A stretch of DNA of 64,000 bases from Pleurodeles waltl (lineage: Eukaryota > Chordata > Amphibia > Caudata > Salamandridae): NCBI RefSeq assembly GCF_031143425.1, contig NC_090439.1:354014027-354078026 (forward strand), written 5' to 3'. Below are positions 1 to 10,730 of the stretch, piece after piece; within the stretch, counting starts at the first letter, position 1, and each line of letters opens with the position of its first letter. The notes beneath the pieces were generated by a model, which saw only the letters and a list, made by a program, of their open reading frames with translations, was not told the DNA's origin and searched no databases. Both the position numbers and the translations under genes were made by a program.

Positions 1-28
1 ACCACACACGCATTGACAAAAGTGATCG

Positions 29-30
<2 letters not shown>

Positions 31-67
<37 letters not shown>

Positions 68-77
68 ACTACATAAA

Positions 78-130
<53 letters not shown>

Positions 131-235
131 TTCATATTTAGACATCTATATATATATATCTTTATAAATATATACATATCTATATAGACATATATATAGA
201 TCTATATATATGTTTTAATAGCTCTATAGTTTTCT
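31..235. repeat. AT-rich microsatellite
   Basis: Long runs of (TA)n interrupted by short ATATCT, ATAGAC and ATAGATC variants. It is a simple-sequence tract with no coding potential. The interruptions suggest an old, decaying array. Confidence 0.95.
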
Positions 236-236
236 T

Positions 237-920
237 GGGGGCCATAGTGGCCCTCAGGGAAACAATACAACTATTAAAAAAAATATTGCCCCCACAGGTG
301 GTCACCCTGCTGACGGGCGACCCCCTGTCAATTTCTTTTTTTTTTTAATTCCCTTTAAAAAAAAAAAAATTAAACCACTGGGGGCGCTACCGCACCCCCC
401 AGGGGTAAACCTACCCTTTAAATAAAATAAATATGCCCCCGGAGTGGGGAGAGGCCGGCCAGGTTGTCGAGGGGGCCGACCCCCTCAAATGAAATCCCTG
501 GTGTCTAGTGTGGGTTTCCTGGCCCTCGATCGCAGCTTTGCTGCGATCGAGGGCCAGGAAACCGGTTCAGGAAGGCCTCGTTTGAAAGGGGAGAGTCTCC
601 CCTTTCAAAGAGGCCTTCCTGAATGTCGGAAAGGCCGTTTGGGGCTGTTTTCCCCATCGGAGCAGGAAGTGGCCGCTTCCTGCTCTGACGGAGAAAACAG
701 ATAGTGACGTCACAAAGGAGTGAGTGGGGGGCTAGGGGAGACACTGAAGATCTTCCGTGTCTCCTGGGGTATATTTAAAGAAACAAAATCCTCTTGTGCG
801 ATGCACCTGAGGATTTTTTAACCCTTTCCCTGGTGTCGGCCACTGGTCCCGACCTGCACCAGGTAGGTAGTATGGGCAACGGCCAGTGGCCGACGCCCGC
901 ACTGTAGGGGTTAAAAACAG
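237..920. repeat. GC-rich chain of hairpins (non-autonomous element-like)
   Basis: This 680-base block consists of back-to-back inverted repeats: about 382-402, 513-563 (23-base arms, 5-base loop, apparently perfect), 568-621, 646-699, 733-765, 785-818 and 814-917. Arms are short (8-26 bases) and pair only with their neighbour. The open frames across it are read-through of the palindromes. No transposase is visible and the ends are not clear. It resembles the hairpin-train architecture of the family H elements elsewhere in the window but has unrelated sequence. Class unknown. Confidence 0.7.
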
Positions 921-1009
921 AGAAATTATGTTGTGAGGACCTCTTGGATCCATGCTGGTTCCCCCTGTTTTAGTTTCATTTAACTTCATTTTACATTTCA
1001 TATTTTATT

Positions 1010-1938
1010 TGTTTTAGTAAGGCTGCTTTTAGCAACTACTTTTACATATTTTAGCAGCTTGCTTTAATATTAGTAACATAGAGAATACACTGCTTGTTTA
1101 GTTAGCCTTTGCACAACATGTAATCAGTACTTTCTGTCCAAGGCTAAAAATACTGTAAGCGATATGCTAGTTTTTGTTGCCCGATCAGGCGGCGGCTTCT
1201 AACACCTAGACACAGCATTACAATAGAACTGAGTTCCCAAGACAGTAGGATTTTATTATATAAGCAATGCACTGACCCAGGAGGGGCAGGACATTCCAGC
1301 CACAAGAATCTTGGGACGAATGCTGTTTGATATGCTGTTCAGCCGGAGCTAATCTACCAGCTCCCGAAAAGATTGCCGTCTACACCGCAGGCTGATTCCT
1401 GACACTATGTTCAGGTATGGGATTGGGGCTAAACCCTTATATAGGGCCACGCAGAAGGGTACACCCGTCATGCTTTCGGCTATAGTCTTAGGGTTAGGAA
1501 GGAACTTCTAGAACATCTAGAATCACACTCACTATGGTTGGATTGTTTATCTTTTTTACCATGTTTATAGTACTAATCACTTTGCTAAGTTTCATCTGCC
1601 TAATAATTATCGCAGCTCACTCACATTATGCCAAATTACACTTGCTTCAATAAGTGTATTGAACACTTATCTTGCATGCCTTTGTGTCTCGCCTGGACAT
1701 GCAATAGTAAGACAACAAATGGGTAAAATCTGTTTCCACAACTTCCCTGGGGAGTCAGAGTGTCATGTTGCCACAATCATCTTCTACCCTGGTTGGTTTG
1801 GGGGTTGAGGTGAGGCACTGTGAGCTAGCCAGGAAATGGCCAATAGTTATGACGGTGTGGACAGACTCAGTCTCCCACTCTCTTAAGTTCTGTTGTCCAA
1901 ATACACAGTCCTATTATCATAGTAGGAACCATATAACA
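1010..1938 (+). mobile_element. LTR of a retrovirus-like element (copy 1)
   Basis: Starts TGTTTTAG and ends ...ATATAACA, giving TG...CA ends. A TATA-like box (TATATAAG) lies at 1257-1264 and a variant poly(A) signal (AATAAG) near 1648-1653, in the U3-R-U5 order expected. The start is supported by an inverted relative at 4188-5149 whose outer edge is also TGTTTTAG. The layout and several blocks (for example the ATTCCAGCCA region, and the ATTA...GGA block before the 3' end) also match the foamy-like ERV LTR at 45518-46503. No matching target duplication is visible. It is probably a solo or rearranged LTR. Confidence 0.6.
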
Positions 1939-2607
1939 GTGTGTGTCACGCCTCTTGGATCATTTAAAGTTCATAAGATATGCCACCAAGCCATTGGGTT
2001 GCAAGAGATCCCATATCTGTTTGACCCATGTCAGTTAGCCCAGCTTACTTACAGTCTCCTGCCTCTTTGGTGTAAACGTTTGGAAGAAAGTGCTCAAACC
2101 CATTGAGCAAGAGCACTTTCTTCAAAACTGTAATGGTGATTGTGCTGCCATATTATGGTGGTTATCTCAGCATTTTTTTTGCTCTGGAGAAATACACTCC
2201 CAATGTAGGGTTTTTTAACAGATAATCTATTGCTCATCTGTCATAGGTAGGGAAAATAACCATCTAAAAATGTGTCCTAAATAATGTTGGGCTTATGGTG
2301 TTCGTAAACTGGTAGCCCTGTGACTGGCTTAAAAGTAATCACCTAAGCTTTCATTACATGTGCATTGGAATAGGGTGAGATATTTACCACATGCGGGAAA
2401 TACCATTATCCCAGGGTGAAGTATTTACCATGTGTGGTAAATACCTCCTATTCCAAGCTTTGAGCAGGGGAATGAAGCATAATACGCAGAATCATTTTTT
2501 AACACACAGAATTCCTCATGTATTGTCTTTTTTCAGTCCTTTCTGTCTGATAAAGTTCAATGGGATTGACCTCCTGGAATTTATCAGGGGAAAACTATGA
2601 GGAAACA
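1939..2607. other. Unassigned sequence inside the inverted LTR pair
   Basis: No recognisable domain. There is an imperfect internal duplication around 2370-2450 (ATTTACCACATG / ATTTACCATGTG). Short open frames here show no motif. Confidence 0.4.
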
Positions 2608-4187
2608 TGTGAGAGACCTGACATCCTTGGTGTGGTCTTCCCACAAACATTTTACCTTTACCTCTCCTGTTTCTTTAATTCGTTTTTGTTGGCTTTTAGG
2701 ATTTTCTGCACTTTACCAGTACTAACCAGTCCTAAAGTGTATGTGCTATCTCCCTAAAATGTGGCACAATTGTCATCTACCTGACTGTCATATTTAATTT
2801 AATTGTAAGTCCATAGAAAAAAGTGCTGCATGTACACAGGACCTGTACATTAAATTCTCCTAGTGGACAACTGCCAAAGTAGACTTTTAAAAAATGTCTC
2901 AGTCCTGCCACTGCAGCCTGCAATGCAGTTTTACACTATCATTTTGAAATAGTAAAATAAAGCTTTTGCCAGGCCTAAACACTCCATTTTAATACTTATA
3001 GGTCACCCCCAAAGTAGTCTCTAATGTCTCATAGGGTTGGGTGCCTGATGTTTAAAAAGTAGGACACATAGGTTTACGTTGCTCATGTCCTGGTAGTGAA
3101 GAACTCCTAAATTTGTTTTTCAGTACTGTAAGGCCTATCTCTCAAATTGGATAACACTGGGTTACCATACTGCATTTATTAAGTACTAACTTTTGACTGG
3201 GAGCAAATGGGAATGTTACGTTTGGACTCAAATGTTTTGTAATGTAAAATACTTTTTAATAGCAAAGTCGGATTTTAGGTCACATTTCTAAAAAGGTAAC
3301 TTTTTTTAAGTTGGCATGCTTTTGTCCTAATCATTTGGTGCTTGCTGTCAGAGTCCTGGGTCACATCACTGTGAATGGCTCTGCTACTGGGGTTTGTGTA
3401 TTCCTGCCAGACAAAAGGGGTCTATGTGTTGGCAAGATGGCTGCGAGCAGACCTGTTCCACGCCCCACTTATACTTCAAAGGGCTTGCCTCCAGCATACA
3501 CAAAGGGACCTAACACTAGCCTTTTGTCACCCCATACTTCTTGGAGCGTTGAGAAGGGAAGGCAAAAAGTTTTCAGAACCAGATGTGAGGGTTCTATAGG
3601 GAATCCCCCTAGTTCAATGGCTGGCACCAGGTAATAGCAGATCCCCAGAACCACTCTCCAGTACACTCCTGGATCTGTGAACTATATGTAAGAAGGACTG
3701 CCTCATTTCCCAGAGGACTGCCCTGCTTTGTAAGGCTTGCCCAGTTCCTCAGAGGATTGCCTTGCTGCTACCATGGGCCCTCCCTGCTGCTTGAGTCTGC
3801 TTGAGTCCTGTCTTGTTCTCTAGAGGGCCACCTTGGAGCTTGAGGCCTGCCCTGTTCTCTAAGAAGACTGTACCTGCTCTCTTCATCCTAGGCTATGCTC
3901 AGTTGGCTGATGACCTGTTCCGAGCTACAGCGGCCTTCCTGCAACTGCCCAGCTGATCTGCTGCAACTGGACTTGAAAGTTGAAATGCCTGAGCCCTGAT
4001 CGTGTCTGCTAGAGTGAGTCCTGGATCCCTTAGAGGTGCCTCACCAGGTCCTAAACACTTGCCTGGCATTAAAGTGCACTCCTCTTAATGAAAAAGACAA
4101 ATTCTGAAGTTTTGACCACATTTCCGCTGATATTCTGCTGCCAGCAACATCTGCTGCTGTGAAACCAACGCTTCACACAACAGCAAC
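2608..4187 (-). repeat. Long interspersed repeat R1, inverted diverged copy
   Basis: From TGTGAGAGACCTGACATCC (2608) onward the minus-strand reading aligns with the 3' part of the R1 copies at 13950-16127 and 35200-38894. Shared landmarks are the terminal (G)TCAGGTCC motif, the ACTTTA..ACTGGTTAGTA.TGGTAAA block, and the CACTA.CAGGACATG block. From about 3685 to 3890 there is an irregular tandem of ~35-40 base units containing CAGAGGA.TGCC. R1 has no coding frame. The outer edge begins TG, which is LTR-like, but I cannot prove the class. Confidence 0.6.
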
Positions 4188-5149
4188 TGTTATGCGGTTC
4201 ATAATAAGATAATAGGACTGCGAATTAGGACAACAGAGTACTTCAGAGTATGAGGAACTAAAGGCCTGATTTAGAGTTTGGAGGACTGGTTACTCCGTCA
4301 CAAATGTGACGGATATCCCGTCTGCCATATTACGATTTCCATAGGATATTATGGAATCGGAATACTGCAGACGGGATATCCGTCACGTTTGTGACAGAGT
4401 AACCCCATCCGCCAAACTGTAAATCAGGCCCTCAGTCCCTCCACACCATCGGGAGCGGTTGGCCCAATTCTTGGCTAACTCACAGTGCCCCACCCTAACC
4501 CATAACTTTACAGTGGTGGAAGGTGATTGTGGCAACCTAAACATGACACTCTGACTCACAAGGAAGTCATGCAAACAGATCTCAACCTTTTGTTGCATTA
4601 CTGATGCATGCCCTAGCAAAAATACAAGAGAAATAAGAGATACGTTTTCAATACATTTATTGAAACAACTGTAATCTTGCATAGAAAGCATGAGCTGCAA
4701 TAATTAGGCAGATGAAACAGAGTAAAGTTACCAGCATTATGAACATGGGAAATACTAGCACAGGATGCAGTGTGGATGGCAATCCTCTCTGCAAGCTGGT
4801 ATATTAGCACCAGCAGATCTACATTTCAAATACAGATTTGTCCCAGAATTGTCACGGCCAGAATGCCCCTCTGCCTTCTGGGTCAGTGCATCATCTATAT
4901 AATAAAGACATACTGTGCTAGAAGCACAGCTCTGATGCAATCTTATGGATAGATATTAGAAGCTATCTCCTGAACAAGCAACACAAGCACTAGGACGTTG
5001 TGTTCTGTTTTCTTAGCCTTGAGCAGAATGTACTGATTACATGTCGAGAAGAGGCTAACTCTTACAAGCAGCTCGTACAATATATTAATAGTGTATCATT
5101 CATACAAAGTGCATAAATAGTCATTGCTAAAAGTGATGCAGCTAAAACA
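4188..5149 (-). mobile_element. LTR of a retrovirus-like element (copy 2, inverted)
   Basis: Read on the minus strand this begins TGTTTTAGC (5149) and ends ...CGCATAACA (4188). It parallels copy 1 at 1010-1938, including the CATGTAATCAGTAC block and the GGTTGGGG..GAGGCACTGTGAG-type U5 block. A canonical poly(A) signal (AATAAA on the minus strand) is at 4656-4661. It is interrupted by the foldback element at 4263-4431. No target duplication is visible at its ends, so it may be a solo LTR with degraded flanks or one edge of a rearranged insertion. Confidence 0.6.
4263..4431. mobile_element. Foldback MITE inside LTR copy 2
   Basis: Ends are GGCCTGATTTA and TAAATCAGGCC. The two halves pair across most of the length; GTCACAAATGTGACGGATAT and the GGATATCCGTC..GTTTGTGAC arm are especially clear. 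The whole ~169-base element is one hairpin with no coding capacity. Comparison with LTR copy 1, which lacks it, shows it was inserted into the U5 part of the LTR. Confidence 0.75.
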
Positions 5150-5419
5150 TGTAAAATATACAATATAAAATTATGATGACTGGCAACACGAGATCTGCAC
5201 TTTGCACTACAGAAACAACAGCAACATGACGCTCCAGCAATGGCTGTCTGTGCTGCCTGACCAGTTCTTTGCGCCACATCAACAACTGCCCACGACACTC
5301 TACCTGCTTCTTGCAGCATCCTCCACCGCAAACTGGACTCTTCACAAAGAACTTGAGAAGGTAACTTCTATCAGCAGGACTAACATGCTCCCTGTATCGG
5401 GCCCACACTCCATCACAGT

Positions 5420-5820
5420 TAGCTTGAACCTGTGACTTTTCACCAGTCTAGCCAAACCAGATGGCTACGAGTGATGCCTTATGCTTTTAGGCACTATACT
5501 TACACTTTGAAATTCAATATCTCCAGTTCTACTGATTATATTTTTGTCATTTTGGTCTTCATTTATTAAAATTCACTCTAGTTTTCTAAATTGATCTGGG
5601 ATTTTACTTGTGTTATGTTTTCACTTTATTACTGTTTGTTTGGTGCATAAATATTTTATACATTGCCTCCAAGCTTAGACTGGCTTATTTTGTGCCAAGC
5701 TACCAGAAGGTTAAGCATAGATTAATTTAGTGACTTTTGTGATTCATCCTGACAAGGACTATGGTTGTTGCGTGAGAAGGGTTTCCACCCCTCCCGACCA
5801 GTAACCCAATTTCTTACAGT
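5420..5820 (-). repeat. Repeat R1 fragment, inverted
   Basis: On the minus strand this matches the part of R1 at 35208-35330 almost block for block: AACAGTAATAA.GTGAAAAC, then AAAATCCCAGA.CAATTTAG, then GACCAAAA..ACAAAAAT. It ends near a stretch resembling the R1 5' region (AGAAGGGTTTCCACCCC). There is no coding frame. Confidence 0.6.
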
Positions 5821-7509
5821 GTGATAAATATCACACAACTCGTAATTCTGATCTCTGTGCAAACATGTGTTGGCACAGTGATCCGAATTTAGCTCTCAAC
5901 TCATTATGAGGCACCCAAACAATATAATATACAGAAATGTATGAAAACCGAGCTACTAAAGAGAAGGATCAGAGCCATTCACCAACACCATATCACCTTT
6001 AGTTCTTAAGTCTTTCTGCGTGGTTGTATGTCAGAAAATCATTTGCAAAATATTATCGACAAGTTTCCTATTAATTACTTCAACTGGGAGATATTTTTAT
6101 ATACAATATTTAGGACACAATATTCCTATCAAAAGATATTTTGATTAGGATATTCTTGTTCCGTACGGCCTGTCTACAGAACAAATTAATTTCAGACACT
6201 GCATGTCATTCATGGGGTGTGATTTAACAGAAATAGTAATAGGCAGGAAACCAAGTCAAACAGCGACCACAAAGTCATCTGGGATGCACAAACATCCAGC
6301 GTTCCCCGAACAATGGAAACAGGTTCTAGGAAATGAGAGAGATATATAATATACACATAATAAGAATTTATACATGGTAGGATTTCAAACAGAGGTAGCA
6401 AATAAGGCAGAATAATGCCCCCATGTATTTTCTAAAACCAGGAGAATTGCTATGGGGATGGTCTTTTAACAAGACAGCATTCCTCAAATGTGATCATTGC
6501 ATTAAAAACTGTATAGTTTACATAGTATGGGGGGGTTCATGTTTTCACAAGGCTGGTAAAAGCTTTACCTGTGTACCTGAGTATTGCCTTGAGCAGTGCC
6601 ACAACAGATTGTGACACACCTGTTAGAACTGCACATTAGAAGCTTAGTCTGGAATTAACAAGGCCATTTTCGCAATAGGCACTTAAGGTATTTGACTTTC
6701 TTGAAAGAGTGGAGGAAGAAATGAGTGATTCCTTGCTAACTTCCTAATGTCTAGAGTGAGGACTAAGGTAGGGACTTTGGCCAGATCAACAGGCGAGAGT
6801 GAGGCAGAGAATCCATCTGTTTAGCAAGTTTAGTGTCACGATGTCAAGAATGCATTCATGAGAAGGTGAGATGAACATAATTTCTGTTTTTGTGTCTTAA
6901 CAAAAAATATGTTTTCAGACATCTGGCATGACCTTTCAATAAGGGACAGGTATTTGAGGGCTTGAGGACATCATTAATTTTTTGCATTAGCCTCATATTT
7001 TTGTAAATGGCAGACTGCACATAACTTTAGATGTTAGGAATAAGATCACTATATGATATTTGCGAACAGTTGGAACAGACCACCTAAAGAAGAAAAATGA
7101 AGTCCACAAATATCTAATTTTCCCATTTATGGGTCTTGTGAAAACAGAACTAGAAGAGCTGCATTGCACATGTGAGCAACAGAGCACTTAAATACTGTAT
7201 ATGATTAGCTACAAAATTAGAAAAGAAAACTTCAACCCCAGAGTCATATGCCACTCATTATATAGTACTTTGATAAAGACTGATTGAGCATTCACACTTC
7301 TACAACAAACAGTATTTAAGAGCACTTATTTTGTTTCAATGCTTTCTCTGATAACCTGTGAAATACCCAGCCTATGCATGGTAGACCAAGTAGCACAGAC
7401 TGACCTATATGTATTATATAAGGGCTGTTGTACAAAATGGGTGCGGTTGGAAGCTGTTGATGAAAGGCCATCAAACAATGGCAATGGATTCGTACCTTTT
7501 TCTCGCTAC
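5821..7509. other. No recognisable gene or repeat
   Basis: AT-rich sequence with scattered short open frames (all under about 115 codons) and no domain I can name. The frame at 7339-7677 runs into repeat R2, which argues against a gene. Probably decayed repeat or unique intergenic DNA. Confidence 0.5.
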
Positions 7510-9480
7510 GTAAAACATGAACTAGACCTAGGAATGAATCCTCAGGCTCTCCCCACACAGCGGGAGGGCCGATACTACAATATTCACTGCACTGGGAAAA
7601 ACCTCGACTCACAATGCTTTGCAAGCATTAGTTTTACAACAGATTACTGCCAATATCTCAACCTGTGGTGGTTATAGGGCAATGGGACCACAGTCAAAAC
7701 ATTTATAACAATGTGCTCTTTCTGTACAAGCAATCTTGTGGGTCACACTAGGAGAGAGGGGGCCCAAATATCATTAACTCTTCCACCACTCATTGCATAT
7801 TTAAACACTTTTGCAGCTGAAACTTTTTTCTTCTTTTACAGATGATATAAAAAAATATTTGCGCCAAGGCACTATTGATTTTTTTGGCTCGACAGGGGCA
7901 TCCAGCCACCACCAGTGGTACTGCACCTTCTGCTAATGGGACATCTAGCCACCACCAGTGGTACTGCACCTTCTACTAATGAACAAACACATTTTGGGCC
8001 TCATTATGAACTCGGAGGACTTCGGTGCTGGCGGTCAACAGAAGACCGGCAGCGCGTTGAAAACCCCACGTGCCTCATTATGAACATTCAGCTGGGCAGG
8101 AGGGCGAAAACAGGGTTTCCGCCAGCCGGCCAAGCTGAATGCAGGGCTTGTACATTGACGCCGGCTCCATGTGGAGCCGGCGGCAATATAGCAGTGCAGC
8201 AGCACCCGTCGCACATATCAGCATGCGCAACGGGGCTGTGCACGGGAGTCCCTGCACTGCCCATGGCAAGTGCATGGGCAGTGCAGGGGCCCCCAGGAGT
8301 GCCCTGAGGCACCCATTCCGCCAGTCTTTCCCTGGCAGGGTAAACCACCAGGGTTAAGGCTAGTGGAATCAGGTAAATTTTTCGGATATGTAACTCCGCC
8401 ATCGATAGGCTGCCTGGCAGTGGCAGAGTTACGCCAGTGGCAGTTCTGCCACATACATACCGCCACCGCCGGCATGGCGGCCCAGACCACCATGTTCATA
8501 ATGAGGGCCTTTATTTCTGATAAAGGTTTAATGTATTCACGGAAGCTCAGTTCATAATGCTATGCAGGCATTCGGTTTACAACACATTTGCGCCCATAAC
8601 TCAGCCTGTGGTGATCCTAGGGCAATGGACCCACCCCTGAAACATTTCGAATGTTGTGCTCTTTCTGTTTAGGCAATCTTGTGGGTCACACTAGGTGAGA
8701 GGGGCTCCAAATATTATAACCTCTTCTACCACTCATTGTGTCTTTAAATTTTCTCATTGGTGAAACTTGTTTTTTTTTTATATAGTTGAGGAGTGGTTGT
8801 TTTATAAGGGTTTCGTTGGTATTAGTATTTTGACAGTTATGTTTGGACTGCAAATGTCTAATGCACTATGCTTTACTCAAAAAAGATAATTTATTCCAAG
8901 GCATTATTAGTTCAGTTAGCTTAACATGGCTGGAACATCTAGCCATCACCAGTGATACCGCACTTTCTGTTTTTGAATGTACAGGGACACCTAGCCAGGA
9001 CTAGTAGCACTGCACCTTCTGCTATTGACACTACAGGGACATCTAGTAATGATCTGCGCCACATCCCCTTTGTGCCACTGACTCCACAGTTAAATGATAC
9101 TTAAAAGGCCTGCTAGGCCTTAAAATGTGTAAAACACTATGCCCTCAAGGGGGCTGATTATATGATTACACTGCAATCATCTTTATCATTATTTTTTATG
9201 TGATTATGCCCTCTATGGACTGAATATCTGTTTAGATGACCATGTTTCCTCCAAATGATATTTTTACTGTGGTGCTCTGTAGGGGCTGTTCAGACCATTA
9301 CAGTCTAATGCCAATTGTATGAAGGAATGCACAAACACAGTTTATTTCTGATAAAGGCTTAATGAGCTGCATGGCTAAATATTTATAAGGTCCCAAATGC
9401 GCGGTTGTCATTACCATTTACAACGCCAACAGCTCTAACTCTTGTTAATGTGAGACCTATTGCATTGCAAATGCTTGTTT
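7510..9480 (+). repeat. Composite repeat R2, copy 1
   Basis: Collinear with 52890-56095. It opens GACCTAGGAATGAATCCTCA. It then has a ~400-base unit running from ATAATGCTTTGCA..CATT through GGGCAATGGGACCACC, CTTGTGGGTCACACTAGG and GGGCCCAAATATCAT to CTCTTCCACCA. That is followed by short CATCTAGCCACCACCAGTGG..TACTGCACCTTCTG units, a 3' block (9060-9340), and an end near ATTGCATTGCAAATGCTTGTTTG. Two tandem units are visible (about 7600 and 8550). A TIR element is inserted at 7996-8509. There is no open frame or transposase. Class unknown; the size suggests a large non-autonomous element. Confidence 0.7.
7996..8509 (+). mobile_element. TIR element, second family (GGGCCTCATTATGA ends)
   Basis: Terminal repeats are GGGCCTCATTATGAAC and its complement (GTTCATAATGAGGGCC), flanked by TTT on both sides (7993-7995 and 8510-8512). 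The interior is a run of hairpins: a GGCCGGCTGGCGGAAAC-type stem at 8090-8145, GCCGGCTCCATGTGGAGCCGGC near 8161-8182, and CTGCACTGCCCATG..CATGGGCAGTGCAG at 8251-8285. There is no transposase. The 3-bp duplication is compatible with PIF/Harbinger. It sits in R2, and the second R2 copy shows the unoccupied site near 53405. Confidence 0.8.
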
Positions 9481-9832
9481 GCTTTTACTTGCACCCTCTT
9501 CCTACCTTTCCCCTGCATTGTTGCTTTCCCTGACCGCCCAACACCCTCCTGCGTTGCTCCTTGTGTGGTCCACCCCACCTGTTCCTCCGTTATTGCCTGC
9601 CCTGTCTGCAACAGTTACTCCCCCTTTGTTGCTTACTCACTCCTATCCTGCCAGAAAAAAATGAGTCCAAAAGCAAAATCAATCAGTATCAAGATGCTAC
9701 AGAGATACAGATGCCACTGTGCACCATGCTCTGCATGGTCTTTTGCGTGCTGTCTTCATGTGGAGCCAACACAGCGAACTTCACCTCTGAGGTAACAACT
9801 AAAGAAGTGAGTTTGTTCCTTGAAAACATTTT
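9481..9832. other. Pyrimidine-rich spacer without recognisable gene
   Basis: C/T-rich stretch (9480-9650), then mixed sequence up to the next TIR element. The overlapping open frames at 9460-9854 reflect the low stop density of a CT-rich tract. No domain seen. Confidence 0.4.
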
Positions 9833-10727
9833 GGCCCATATTTATACCCTTTGACGCAAACCATCGCCAGCGCTGGTTTGTGTCAAAAAACTTACAGCCT
9901 GCTAACGCCATTCCAACGCGCCACCCCTTATTTATGGATTGACGTTAGCCGGCGCTGCGGGCTGGTTAGAGTAAAACAAAAAATTACTCTAACCGGGCAG
10001 CACAGGCGTAGGGAAGAATCGGTGTTGTGCGTCAAAAAATGGTGCAAGTCAGGTTAGAGTCAAAAATCATGGTTCTAACTGGACTTGCGCCATTTTTTGA
10101 TGCACAACCCCCATTGAAATGACCCCTGTCTTAACAAAGACAGGAGTCATGCCCCTTCTGCCCAATGGCCATGCCCAGGGGACCTCAGTCCCCTGGGCAT
10201 GGCCATTGGGCACAGTGGCATGTAGGTGGGCCCAAGTTAGGCCCCCCTATGCCACTATAAAAAAATAAAAAATATACTTACCTCTACTTACCTGGGATGG
10301 GTCCCCCCATCCAGGGGTGTCCTCCAGGGACGGGCCCTGGGGGCAGGGAAGGGCACCCGTGGACTCCTTCCATGGTCAGAGACCATGGAAATGATCCCAC
10401 AGGTCCATTAACGCCTCACTCAGGTGTTAAAAAATGGTGCAAATCAGGCTGGGCGCCATTTTTTAAGGCCCGCTCCCTCCTGCGCATCAAAATGACGCAG
10501 GACTATAAATAAGGCGCACAGGCCTTAAAGTCACTTTTTGGACGGGAACACCTACCTTGCATGTCATTAACACAAGGTGGTTTCCCGCATCCAGAAAATG
10601 ATGCACACTGCTGAATTTTGACGTTTGCGGGGTCGGGCATCATAGTATAAATATGGTATTAGGTTTGTGCTGAATTTGCGTCAAAAAGTTTGACGCAAAT
10701 TCGGCGCAAACAGTATGAATATGCCCC
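9833..10727 (+). mobile_element. Family H TIR element, long form (copy 1)
   Basis: Ends GGCCCATATTTATAC and its degenerate complement (GTATGAATATGCCCC), flanked by TTT at 9830-9832 and 10728-10730. The inside is a series of hairpins, including GGTTAGAGTAA (9964-9974) with TTACTCTAACC (9984-9994), the TGACTCCTGTC-type stem near 10120-10150, and GGCCATGCCCAGGGGAC with its partner at 10165-10207. Two 5' splice-site consensus sequences (CAGGTAAGT and GAGGTAAGT, minus strand) lie at 10276-10294. No coding capacity. Confidence 0.85.
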
Positions 10728-10730
10728 TTT

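Noticed and set aside
444..1001. Three overlapping short frames in the hairpin block
   Set aside because: They read through palindromes in both directions; not coding.
7339..7677. 112-codon plus-strand frame
   Set aside because: Its second half is repeat R2, also found at 52890 without an open frame.
8088..8557. Several GC-rich overlapping frames on both strands
   Set aside because: They lie within the TIR element and arise from its hairpins.
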